From Aphidius gifuensis (lineage: Eukaryota > Arthropoda > Insecta > Hymenoptera > Braconidae), in NCBI RefSeq assembly GCF_014905175.1, contig NC_057793.1, positions 17,392,673 to 17,456,672 on the forward strand: a stretch of DNA of 64,000 bases, in the 5' to 3' direction. Both the position numbers and the translations under genes were made by a program. Position 1 is the stretch's first letter, and every line of letters begins with the position of its first letter. Positions 1 to 10,574 of this stretch are shown piece by piece. A model generated the notes under the pieces. It did not search any database, had not been told where the DNA came from, and saw nothing but the letters and a program-made list of their open reading frames with translations.

Positions 1-46
1 ATGTATGTATCAACAAATAAATTTTCGCCAAATATTAGTATTAGTA

Positions 47-314
47 TACAAAAAAAACACCAACAATACTAGAAATCAAAAAAACGGATGAAAATACATC
101 ATCATCATCACCACCACTACCAATTATTGCTATTACTACTACTACTACTACTACAGCAACACCAGCAACGAGAGTATTACCAACACCATATAAATATTCA
201 TTATCAACACCAATTATTAATACAACAACAAAACCAACAATATTATTTAAAATGATAAAATCATCTGATTATGATTATACAGCTTTCAGGAATTTTATAA
301 AAATTACTAATTAA
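47..314 (+). CDS. Possible terminal exon of a Thr/Ser-rich protein, partial
   Basis: An open frame ends with TAA at 312-314. It reads through the CAT/CTA-rich stretch as Ser, Pro and Thr runs, then a less repetitive tail (about 30 residues, with an SSDYDYTAF segment). No ATG opens it; TTAG acceptor-like sites lie just upstream, so it would be a 3' exon. The composition is partly imposed by trinucleotide repeats, so chance is a serious alternative. Function not recognised. Confidence 0.2.
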
Positions 315-1107
315 TTTGAAGAAATTGAGCAAAGAAATCAATGGAAAGTACAATTTATTTTTTCTTGGCTACGTCTTTTCCTTAGCTATATTCGCCATAA
401 TTAATAAATTGAAACGTTATTGGCAAATGTTGATAATTTTTTTTATTTATAAAATTATAATAATAAGGCTGGATTAAATTTTCAATAAATTTCGATCGTA
501 TAAATTTGTTAAGTTTTATATGTATAAAAGAACAAATTAATATTATATGAATTTTTTGGTTCATTTATAAATTAAAGTAATTGTTCAAGTTTAATATATC
601 AGTCGAAAAAATATGGACTATATTTTTTTTTTTTTTTTTTAATTTTCGTATTTTTTTTAAATATTTTTTTAAATATTTCATTTATGAAGTTGAAAAAAAT
701 TGTTTAAATAATAAATAGCCTCGTCATTTTGCTCACTTGTCAGGTCAAATGATTTATAATGAATTTTTTAAATGTATCTAAGAGAAAGATTAAACCAAAT
801 ATATTGATTTGTAGTCTACGTGAATCTCTTCACAATATTTTCTATAACGCAAATTAAAATATTATTGGCGAATGGCTAAGGAGTTAATTTAGAGTGCAAA
901 TTAATTTATTCGGTTTTATCTTTTTTTTTACTCATTTCTCAATAGTTTTTTAAATTATCATGGCAATTAAATAAATTAGTAATTTTTATAAAAATCCTGA
1001 GAGCTGTATAATGCTCTATTTAATGTTTGCCAGAGTATGTTTGTATTATGCGCATTGCAAAAAAAAGCGATAAAAGTCGCGCACGTTACCGGAGTACTAC
1101 TAATGCC

Positions 1108-1187
1108 TTTCAATTATGCGGCGACCACATAGCGATACGGTTTTTTGAAGCAAGTTCGTCCTCCTGTATTTCTAGTCTTCTTGGAAA
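1108..1187. repeat. Dispersed repeat, copy 1
   Basis: About 75 bases, running from a CAATTATGCGGCGA core to a TTCTAGTCTTCTTG end, recur in the same orientation at 5053-5127 with a few substitutions. No reading frame is conserved. It is probably part of an old transposon. Confidence 0.6.
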
Positions 1188-1611
1188 CAGCCAACACTGA
1201 AAAAATACAACAACAATGGTTAGCGTTATTAATAAATTCGTTCGTTTATATTTACACATGTATAGTACATATGTATAATGATTGACTGTCAAAATATCAA
1301 ATTGTCAACAAATAAGAAAGGTTATATTTTATTTATTTTTTATGTGTTTCTAAGCAAGTTGGTACAGCGGCTTGCAGTCAGGAGCGCCCTGTTCACTTAC
1401 TCCGTACAGTCTGAATCTACGAAAAATACATTCTCTATAGCCATATAGTCCGTTATAGGGATTGTAAATTTTGGTAATCATCCGATTGGCATTACTTTTA
1501 ATTCCGTTATTTTACGAAAATCGAAGTTTCCCAAGTAATAATTAAACTATTTTGCTTTTCTCAAATATAATATAAGTAGTGTATCTATAGGCGTTCTGGA
1601 TCAGAGGGAGG

Positions 1612-1745
1612 TTGAAAAAAGGTAGATCGGCGAGGGGACAGGGGACTGCAACTCGGTAGGTAAAACAGAGATGGTAAAGAAATTTGTCATTTGAATTCCC
1701 AGTTGTTGATAATGCAGAGATGGTAAAGAAATTTGTCATTCTCAA
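1612..1745. repeat. Dispersed repeat, copy 1, with internal short duplication
   Basis: A GGTAGATCGG...GGGGACAGGGGACTGCAAC...GGTAAAACAGAGATGGTAAA block recurs at about 31630-31692. Here the GAGATGGTAAAGAAATTTGTCATT segment is also tandemly duplicated with a short spacer. Family unknown. Confidence 0.6.
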
Positions 1746-1814
1746 TTACCCTAGGTCAGTAATACAGATTTGACCGGAAAAATTATATTTTATCATTTTA
1801 AAGTGCAATTTCTC

Positions 1815-2065
1815 ATCTCCCATGGCGTATGTTCTTGTGTCGTATGTTCCCATGTCTCATGTTACCGTGTCTCGTGTCCCATGTACTATGCATTATATTC
1901 TATACCCCATGTCCCATGTAGTGTAAAAAAAAAAAAAAAATTCTGTCATTCTCACATATGATGTCTCATGTCTCATTACTCATGTCTTATGGTTCATGTC
2001 TTATGTTTCATGTTATATGTCCCATGTCTCATGTCTTATATGTCATGTCTCATGTCTTATTTTGC
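1815..2065. repeat. Degenerate CATGTCTCATGTC tandem repeat
   Basis: About 250 bases of imperfect repeats of a 6-7 base CATGTCY/CATGTTC unit, interrupted by a poly-A run near 1925. Simple-sequence DNA with no coding signal. Confidence 0.7.
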
Positions 2066-2235
2066 TGTAACTGACAATGTTAAAAATCCACTGAAAATGT
2101 AAAAAAGCAAAATCATCGGGAAACAAAAAATTCAAAAACAAATCGCAAGAAAATACTATAGTTTTTTTTTTTTTTTTTTAAATGTTTGTTCAATTCATAT
2201 TTTTATTATTTTAAATATTATTTTTTATAAATCAT

Positions 2236-2850
2236 TCTTCAATAATAACATTATCATTTTGTGTACTTGAAACTTCGTCAGTTTCAGTATCAGATTGTTG
2301 ATCTGTTACATACGTAACTCTGCAAAGTTCTACAACAAAAATTAAAAAATATATTAGCGTTCATATTAGTACCTTTTCCATTATGATAAAGAAATATTTA
2401 CTCACCAACAGTTATAGTTGTACCATATCGATCATCTGTGTTTTACTTTGAAGTCACCTTTAGTGACAAGTCCTGGAATGAGTACAAGACCCATGAATTG
2501 ATGTACTGGCGTCATGGTTTCTATCATTTCAAGAAAAGCTGCATCCGAATTCCTTTCATGAAGTCGCATTGGTTGGTGGTAGAAATTCTTTAAGTGTTCC
2601 ATCACTGAATCGTTCTGCATAGTGGAAGAATGACTCTATGAATTTGTGACCCACCAATAATCTTGATTTAATTTTTGTTTTTATATCGTAAATTCCAGAC
2701 ATAAACGAATAAAAATTACTTGGTGTATGTATTTTTGTACAAGCATCTACAATAATTCGGTCTCTTTCTTTGGGAAGCTGGCGTCTATGTGCTAAGACTG
2801 CTAGACGACCACAGTGTCTGAGAAATCTCTTATGGTCACGATGTACATAA
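2236..2850 (-). pseudogene. Left copy of a duplicated small gene, unknown function
   Basis: Bases 2439-2850 match 3363-3778 in inverted orientation. The minus strand carries a 62-codon frame (2432-2620, EHLKNFYHQPMRLHERNSD) that stops just after the shared block. Further along the minus strand lie a GTGAGT donor (about 2405), a TTTGCAGAG acceptor (about 2320) and an acidic open tail ending TGA near 2236, which suggests a spliced gene. The frames do not join cleanly, so I call it a pseudogene. Family not recognised. Confidence 0.4.
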
Positions 2851-3093
2851 CAAAGGCTTTTTAAGGCTGATTTCCTCCAAAATTCTCGTAATTATCTAGT
2901 GATGCAAGATCGTACAAGCATTTCTATAGCGTGGAGGCACCGCTTTAAAGGTGGTGACACCCGCAAGCTTTCGCAAGTGAAAGAACGCACCTATTCTCAT
3001 TTCGGGCATCTCGCCATTTATCCATTATCCACGAGACAACGACGACAACGTTCATTTAGACATTAAAGGAAAAATTGTTCTTATTTCAAAAAT

Positions 3094-3296
3094 ATGGCTA
3101 GAGCAGTGCAACGTCCGGGAAACGGATTTATTTTCTTCCAGCAATTGGTTTCGGATTCGGAGACAGAACCAGAATATGATTCATACAAGCCTGTGGAACC
3201 TCCAACAAAGAAATTAAAAGGCCATACTGATTTTTACTCCCTACAAGTTAGTACATTTTCCCCCTTTCTATAAAATATAATAAAATAATAATAAAC

Positions 3297-3327
<31 letters not shown>

Positions 3328-3540
3328 TAAATAATTCAATTTTTAAAATGTTAGAAGAGAGTTTATGAACATCGTGACCATAAGAGATTTCTCAGACACT
3401 GTGGTCGTCTAGCAGTCTTAGCACATAGACGCCAGCTCCCCAAGGAAAGAGACCAAATTATTGTAGATGCTTGTACAAAAATACATACACCAAGTAATTT
3501 TTATTCATTCATGTCTGGAATTTACGATATAAAAACATAA
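3094..3540 (+). CDS. Two-exon hypothetical protein in the right copy of the inverted duplication
   Basis: ATG at 3094 opens a 51-codon exon ending at a GTTAGT donor (3247). A phase-0 acceptor at 3353-3354 leads to a 61-codon exon ending TAA 3538-3540. The second exon is Arg/Lys/His-rich (KRFLRHCGRLAVLAHRRQL) and is the part shared with the left copy. The first exon has an acidic stretch followed by a PPTKKLKG basic motif. A downstream exon-like frame (3599-3780, preceded by a TATGCAG acceptor) may belong to the same gene, but the frame does not join simply. No known domain; about 112 residues as read. Confidence 0.4.
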
Positions 3541-3592
3541 ATTAAATTAAGATTATTGGTGGGTCACAAATTCATGGAGTCATTCTTCCACT

Positions 3593-3937
3593 ATGCAGAA
3601 CAATTCAGTAATGGAACACTTAAAGAATTTCTACCACCAACCAATGCGACTTCATGAAAGGAATTCGGATGCAGCTCTTCTTGAAATGATAGAAACCATG
3701 ACGCCAGTACATCAATTCATTGGTCTCGTACTCATTCCAGGACTTGTCACTAAAGGTGACTTCAAAGTAAAACACGTGTTCATTGATCAACGGTTTGAAT
3801 TTATTTCGGAGAACATGACATTCGTGCTGATTTTAAAACATTTAAGAAAGTTTTTCAAAAAAAAAAAAACAATAATAATAATAAAAACAAAACATAAATT
3901 TACAATTGATGTCCCCGAAAGTCTCAATTTTACATGA
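3593..3937 (+). CDS. Exon-like open frame, same duplicated family
   Basis: This 114-codon frame shares its first 60 residues with the minus-strand frame at 2432-2620 (EHLKNFYHQPMRLHERNSDAA), then diverges where the inverted duplication ends (about 3778). A polypyrimidine/AG acceptor immediately precedes it, so it may be an exon and not an independent gene. The tail runs into poly-A and Lys/Ile-rich low complexity. Unknown function. Confidence 0.3.
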   Translation: MQNNSVMEHLKNFYHQPMRLHERNSDAALLEMIETMTPVHQFIGLVLIPGLVTKGDFKVKHVFIDQRFEFISENMTFVLILKHLRKFFKKKKTIIIIKTKHKFTIDVPESLNFT

Positions 3938-4252
3938 GCTGTTTATTTTTTTATCGTAACTTTAATAATCAAAAGAAGTGAAATAAAATGGAAATTTTTG
4001 AGATAAAGTTGAATAATTTGTTGGTAAAAATTAGACGCTTTTTTACGATAACGCATGATAATAATATTATAATAAAAAACGCCTAATTTTTTTTTTTTTT
4101 TTTTTTTATCCAGCAAATTATTCAACTTTATACTTCAAAATTTTTCCATTTTTTTTTTATTTCACTTCTTTTGATTATTAAAGTTACGATAAAACTAAAT
4201 GCTATGTAAATTGAGGCTTTCGGGGACATCAATTGTAAATTTATGTTTTGTT
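3885..4252. repeat. Hairpin (foldback) element
   Basis: Left arm 3885-4032 and right arm about 4105-4252 are near-perfect inverted copies (outer end AACAAAACATAAATTTAC, inner end near AATTATTCAACTTTAT). They flank a short AT-rich loop. Typical of a MITE/foldback element; no coding content. Confidence 0.75.
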
Positions 4253-6719
4253 TTTATTTCACTCATTTTGTTTAACTAATAATAGATTATGAAAATTATA
4301 TTTGTACAAATCTTCTATTTTAATGTTTCCGTGAATACCATGATGAAATTATATAACTGTTAATTATATAAAAGAAATAACAAGTCTTCTTGTATATGAA
4401 TGAATCGAAAATTAAAGCACATATATATATATATATTATATGTATAGCTATATGAAAAAATAAAAATACAAAACAAATTCTGCTATACCATCAATGGTAA
4501 AATCACCAACACATGCTTCTGTATAAACACACGTATATGCATGGAGAGTAAAATTCAGGGGAAGGGATAGGCGCGGGGTATGGCGCGACGTATCCGAAGA
4601 AATGTGGACATTTCAACTTGAAAATTTATTTTTTAGTAAGATTTGTTACCTGGCTTTTATTGAGTTGTATATCTTTTTTAATATTCGGTAGAAAAAATCG
4701 AGAGTAGGCTTATTGAAAAGAGAGGCATCGATATATATAGTGAAACTATTTTTAGTTTTTTTTTTCTAACATTAATTAAAGAGATAGAACAGAAATCAAA
4801 AATCGTAACGTCACAGACCGCTGACTTAAAATACTTATACGGTAAGGTCTCGCGCTAGAGTAAAATTGAGGCGAGACTCTACCGAGTCTCTTGATAAGGG
4901 CAGGGACGTAATCAACGCGAGCGTATGACTCCGACATTCTGTGCTTGCCGTATGGAGTGAGTATAAGAGGTTTCCGTCACTTCCGAGGTAAAAATCATCT
5001 ATGGCTTTACTCTGCTTATACCCACTCTACCTCGAGCCTACTACTAGCGCGCCTCAATTATGCGGCGATCACATAGCGATAAGGTTTTTTGAGGCAAGTT
5101 CGTCCTCCTGTATTTCTAGTCTTCTTGTGTATTTCTAATCTTCTTGGGAGAGAGAAAAACATAACACAAAATAAAATTAAAAAAATAAAAAGTATAAAAT
5201 TAATTTTTTTCAGTATACATATAGGATAGTTTGGTTCTAACTTTTTTTATTATCCGAAAAAATCGACATTACCGACTGCCAAAATGCGTTCTCCGTCATT
5301 TCTCCGAAAGCCTGACCAAGCCTTACTGTACATGGTTTTCCTCTATAGGCCATAAACAATGATAAATAATATATAAACAACTTTTTTCAAATAATAATTA
5401 TTAATTATAAATTGATTATTATTTTTGAAGTGAAACTTCTTTTCGCAGGGTAGTGAAAAAAAAAGTAGTGTGTCGGCCATGTAACGATCGGTGCAAGTGA
5501 CCGCTCGGAGCAAGCGAACGCTCATACCGAGCAAGCATTTGCCCATTTTACTCGTGAGAGTGAGTGAGTGGCTATGAGTAAGAAAGAAGATAAATATGTG
5601 TGTAAGTGTGCGTTGCCAATGTATTTTAATTTACGCTTGTGCAGCTGATCAGTTTGTGACGTTCATAAAAATAATGCATTAAAACAATTAATCAAAACAA
5701 TAAATAAATTATTACAAAGTTATAAATTATCTAGTGTCAAGTGATAAAAAAAAAATCAATAAACAGAACCACACTAACATTGAAGGTAAGTGCAATATTA
5801 ATAAATAAATGAGAAAAAAAAGCTCGATGAAGTTAAAAATAAATAATTGAAAAATAACAACAATAATAATATAAATAATAATAATTAGGTAGTAAAATAA
5901 TAGAGTGTGTTACGTGACAGGTTTAATTTTATGTTTTTATAATAAAATAAACAAGTCAGTAGACAATATTTTAAAGTCCTCTATTTACTTATTCCCAACC
6001 GGGTAACAGGATTAGAGGTAAATGTGCGTAGTTTATTTTTAAAGATGTTAGAGGTGAATATCAAAAAGGTTTTTAAGGCGTTGTCAATCTGGATGGTCGA
6101 CCTTGTAGATGGAAAATGTCTTGATGATAATCACTTGATAATAAAAATGGCGTAAATGTTAATTAATTTAACAACACAAATTAAAGTAAAACTATTTATT
6201 TATTGTATAAATTACATGATTTAAAATATATGCCGAAAGAAAGGTAGATGTTACCTTTATAATTAGTTATTCACGAGAGCAATTGTTTCCGAAAATACGT
6301 AGGTTTTTATAGAACTCGTAACAATAATATTTTGTGGTAGGAATATCTTTTGACCAATAATTATAAACGGTTCTCATAATAATCAGCAATTAATTATTGC
6401 TGACTTTATTTAGCTTTGGTTCAACGGACTTAAAATATTGTATGTTTCAGCAAAATGAAAAGAAAAGAATTTATTAATTTACAATTTGACAAAATGTTGA
6501 AATATTACTTTATATTTGAAATATCGAATTACATTGTGAAAATCGCAATTGCAAAAGCGAGTACGTCACAAGTGATATAATATATAATAAAAAAGTATAA
6601 CATATAATTATTTACTAGTAAAGATAATGTATAACGTAATTCCCACCGGCGTAAGTTGACAGTTGGTTGCCATCTTCGATGATTTCATACGCGTGCGCAG
6701 ATAGTAGATTATAACATAA
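4253..6719. other. AT-rich intergenic DNA, no supported gene
   Basis: Contains an (AT)n run near 4420, the second copy of a dispersed repeat (5053-5127) and a GAGT-rich stretch near 5560. A strong isolated GTAAGT splice donor lies near 5786 after a short AT-rich leader, which could be the 5' UTR exon of a gene I cannot see. No credible reading frame. Confidence 0.5.
5053..5127. repeat. Dispersed repeat, copy 2
   Basis: Direct-oriented match to 1108-1187 through the GCGGCGATCACATAGCGATA core and the CTTCTTG end. The end segment is partly duplicated again at 5127-5147. Confidence 0.6.
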
Positions 6720-6724
6720 ACAAT

Positions 6725-7483
6725 TGAATGAAATTATTATTGTTGATATTATTATTAATATTAACATTTATATTATTATTATTGTTAACTTTACTATTGA
6801 TCTTATTATTGATATTGTTATTAATATTATATCATCATCATTTATATTATTATTGGTATTTCTACTATTGTTAATGTTAATATTGATGTTATTATTGATA
6901 TTATAATTGGTAATATTATTAATATTGACATTGATATTACAATTGATATTGTTATTAATAATTATATTGTTATTATTGGTATTATTATTGGTATTATTGA
7001 TAATATTATTAATAAAAAATATTGATATTATCATTTATGTTATTATTGGTATTTTATTATCAATGTAAACATTGATATAACAATTAATATGGTTATTAAT
7101 ATTAAAATTGATATTATAATTGGTATTATTATTAATATTGACATTGATATTACAATTGATATTGTTATTAATAATTATATTGTTATTATTTCTATTATTA
7201 TTGATATCATTAATAATATAAATATCAATATTATTATTGGTATTGTTGATATTATTATTAATAAAAAATATTGATATTATCATTTATATTATTATTGTTA
7301 TTAATATTTAAAAAAATATTAATATTATTATTATTTATGTTATTATAGGTATTATTATTAATATTAAAATTTATTTTATGATTGACAAAATTATCAATAT
7401 TATTTTGTTAATATTAATTTGATATTATTATCAGTATTAACATTATATAACTGATATATATAACTGATAATATTATAACTGAT
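6725..7483. repeat. ATT/ATATT simple-sequence tract, part 1
   Basis: Long tract of ATT, ATTG and AATATT units. The open frames on both strands (Ile/Asn-rich) are imposed by the repeat and are not genes. The tract continues at 7944-8140 and 8830-9480. Confidence 0.85.
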
Positions 7484-7491
7484 ATGGTCAT

Positions 7492-7935
7492 CATTGTTGG
7501 ACTCATTTTATCCGGCCATATTATACGCCGTATTATTCGCGTATTATACAGCTCTAATTTTTGGCGTCGTATTATACGTTTTATTCGCAGATCGATAAAA
7601 AAGAAATTATTAAAAATGTAAAAATAAAATATGTAATTTATTTATTAAATTGAAAAAAATGTCCAAGAAAAAGATGTAGCTAAGGAATTAATGTTGCTTA
7701 CCACATAATTTTTTTGGCTACAATAATTCCTTAGCTACTGCTTGTTCTGGGTATTTTCATTTATTTGATAAATGAATTACGTGTATTCTATTAAATAAAT
7801 ACGTTTTTATTTTTTTTTTTTAAATAAATTACATGTCTATATGCAACACCGCTATATTATACGTTTTATCCGTATAATACGTGTATCATACGAAATGCGT
7901 ATAATATTCCAAAAAACCACAAATGCCCAACACTG
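7492..7935. mobile_element. Non-autonomous hAT element (MITE) in the ATT tract
   Basis: The 444-bp segment is flanked by a perfect 8-bp direct repeat ATGGTCAT (7484-7491 and 7936-7943). Its ends are imperfect inverted repeats (CATTGTTGGAC / CAGTGTTGGGC), matching the hAT pattern of CAG-type termini and 8-bp target duplications. It contains TATTATACG-rich sub-ends and an internal hairpin (GTAGCTAAGGAATTA and its complement, about 7676-7740). No transposase. Confidence 0.75.
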
Positions 7936-8249
7936 ATGGTCATTAATATTATTATCCTTATTATTCATATCATTATTTATATTATTATTAATATCAGTAT
8001 TGACATAATTATTAATATTAATATTGACATTTTTTTGATATTATTATTTTCATTATTATCCATGTTATCATTTATATTATTATTAATATTATTTTGCCGA
8101 TATTAATATTCATATAATTATTGTTATTATTATACACAATGATACTTCAAAACTCATCCATTATCAAATATCGTGTAAATGGCGTTCATCATGTTTTTGT
8201 CTTAATAAATCCCTAATCAATATCGGCTGATATCGCACATTCCTATTGT

Positions 8250-8708
8250 ATGAAACCCCATTACATTTTTATAGCAACTATGGATCCCGAACCTGAAGAC
8301 TTTATGGAACCCGAACCTGAAGACGTTATGGAACCTGAACCTGGAGACTTTATGGAACCCGAACCTGAGGAATATCGTCAAAGTTGTTATATTCACATGC
8401 AAGCCCATGAAAAAGTCGGATATAGAGATGGCTTGGCAAGATACTTGCGACAAAAAGGATTCATTCTAAAACAATTTACTGTTGGTAGAACATTGAGATA
8501 TTTTTATTGGTACGTTCGTGTCAAGATGGACGAGAGAATCATGACAAACAATTTAAGAAGTATTGAGAGAAGATGTTTGGACATGTTGCCATCCCGCCCA
8601 AAAAATCTCGTTCATTTTTTGTGGGATAATACAACGAATGAAGAGGGACCTTCAGTCGTTATAAAAATACCGAAGCCATGTCATTGCGTTCAGGTTAAAC
8701 ATCTCTGA
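8250..8708 (+). CDS. Hypothetical 152-codon protein with MEPEPEDF repeats
   Basis: Open from ATG 8250 (a second ATG at 8280 starts the repeats) to TGA 8706-8708. The N-terminus holds four acidic MEPEPE(D/G) repeats of 8-9 residues. The rest is a compact basic, aromatic region (GYRDGLARYLRQKGFILK, YFYWYVRVKMD, IERRCLDMLPSRPKN) with normal codon-level complexity, unlike the surrounding ATT tracts. A TTTTTATAG acceptor-like site sits between the two ATGs, so it could be an exon. No family recognised. It lies 0.8 kb upstream of the Helentron; any relation to it is unproven. Confidence 0.4.
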   Translation: MKPHYIFIATMDPEPEDFMEPEPEDVMEPEPGDFMEPEPEEYRQSCYIHMQAHEKVGYRDGLARYLRQKGFILKQFTVGRTLRYFYWYVRVKMDERIMTNNLRSIERRCLDMLPSRPKNLVHFLWDNTTNEEGPSVVIKIPKPCHCVQVKHL

Positions 8709-8829
8709 TATGTAACTAACAATTATGAAAATAGAAAAAAATAAAAAAAAAAAGAAAATATTTTTATAAATGAATGAAGAAAAATCTCGTTCGAATGTGT
8801 ATTTATTATTATTCGTTAATTGAATTACA

Positions 8830-9480
8830 GCAAAACATATTATTATTAATATTATTATTGATATTTTTATTAATATTAATATTGATATTTTTATTCACAT
8901 TGAGAGAAAACACAAGTTGCCCTGTTTTACCGATAAAGTTTATACTTTTCTCCACAAATAAATACTATTATTATTTTAATTTTTCTTATATAAAACATAT
9001 GGGCTTTACCGGTAAAACAGGACAACTTGTGTGTCCTCTTAATATTGTTATTTTTGTTGATATTGCTTTGGATATTATTATTAATATTATTAATATTAAT
9101 ATTGATATTATTATAAATATTATTTTATTTATATAAAGATTGATATTATTAATATTATCAATATTTTTTCGATATTATTAATAATATTTCATTAATATTA
9201 TTATTATAATTGGTATTGTTAATGATGTTATCGACATCACTTTTGCTCAACGATATCGACGATATTATTTAAAGATTTATTACGACAAAAATAACATAAT
9301 AATTGCCGTTTACACGATATTTGACAATGGATCAGTTTTGGAGTATCATTGTGTATAATAATAAAGTATAATATCAAAAATAGTATGAATATAATAAATT
9401 ATTATATTATTTTTTATTGATATTAATATAAATATTATTATTTGTTTTATTATTGTCATCATTTCTATTATAAATTTTGT
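8830..9480. repeat. ATT/ATATT simple-sequence tract, part 2
   Basis: Continuation of the ATATT tract, interrupted near 8905-9045 by a short inverted pair (CACAAGTTGCCCTGTTTTACCG and its complement) that looks like the ends of a small MITE. Confidence 0.7.
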
Positions 9481-9520
9481 AACTATTACAGATTGAAAAA
9501 TCGATTGGTTTGAAGCAAAA

Positions 9521-10498
9521 ATGGCAGAATCAATTGAAAAAATTGTGGATCCAAAAGATTCAGTTTCTCTTATTGAAAATAAAAAACGAAAATTAAGCGA
9601 TGAAATATTACTTGAAAATCAACAAAATGTATTTGTTGTTCAAGCTGAAGTTTATCAGCCGTGTTCTCCTGCACCATTGATAGAAAAACCTATTGAAAAA
9701 TTAGTAACGGCACCTGCCCCTTTAACGGAACCAGAACGTCATCGAATTTATCGTGCTAAAATAAAAGAGCAAAAACTTCAAAATAATCGCGATGAAATAT
9801 TAGCTGCATCACCAGTACCACTAACAAACGCTGAACGTTCGCGGAATTATCGTGCTAGACAAAAAGAACTTCAGAATAATCCCGATGAAATAGTTGGATT
9901 ATCACCTGCACCTTTAACGGAAGCAAAACGTCATCGAATTTATCGTGCTAAAATAAAAGAGCAAAAAATTCAAAATAATCCCGATGAAATATTATCTGCA
10001 TCACCAGTACCACTAACAAACGCTGAACGTTCGCGTAATTATCGTGCTAGACAGAAAGAAATTCAAAATAATCTCGATGAAATAGTTGCATTATCACCTG
10101 CCCCTTCAACGGAAGCAGAACGTCATCGAATTTATCGTGCTAAAAAAAATGAGCAAAAAATCCAACATAATCCTGATGAAATATTACCACTAACAGGTGC
10201 TGAACGTATACGAAATTATCGTGCTAGGCAGAAATTAAACCTGGAGACCACATCTGATCATTTAAATATTGCTGATTTTTTAGCGTCAATTTCTGAATAT
10301 TACGACACAGGCGAAGACGATGATCCTCCTAATAGTTCTTCTGATTTTTCATCTGTAAACGATGATGATAATGATGATGATGAAGAGTCTTCGACATACC
10401 CCGATTATGATCGATTCAAAGCAACTCACAAGCAGTTCAAAGTAAAATTTTTCAATAATTCTTTTGGAGTCGTCTGTTCAGTTTGTGACAGGTTATAG
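9521..10498 (+). pseudogene. Helentron N-terminal region with LTxAERxRxYRARQKE repeats
   Basis: The 325-codon frame carries about six tandem copies (9715-10230) of a roughly 35-residue unit built on a charged YRAR(Q/K) helix and a DEI spacer, alternating between two subtypes. An acidic DDDNDDDEES tract follows, then the start of a CxxC zinc-binding motif (VCSVCDRL). The TAG at 10496-10498 interrupts this motif and the same frame continues for about 120 bases, so the stop is a lesion and not the natural end. The partner CxxC downstream has also lost a Cys. Such repeat regions are common in front of Helitron Rep domains; their role is unknown. Confidence 0.75.
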
Positions 10499-10574
10499 TT
10501 CGAGCGAGATCTGAAATTTCCGTCTTCGAAATATCGGTCACAGTTAAATATTATTATTCCAAATATTCAAACAG

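Noticed and set aside
6768..7283. Overlapping Ile/Asn-rich ORFs on both strands
   Set aside because: They are imposed by the ATT/AATATT repeat; no start context, codon structure or homology.
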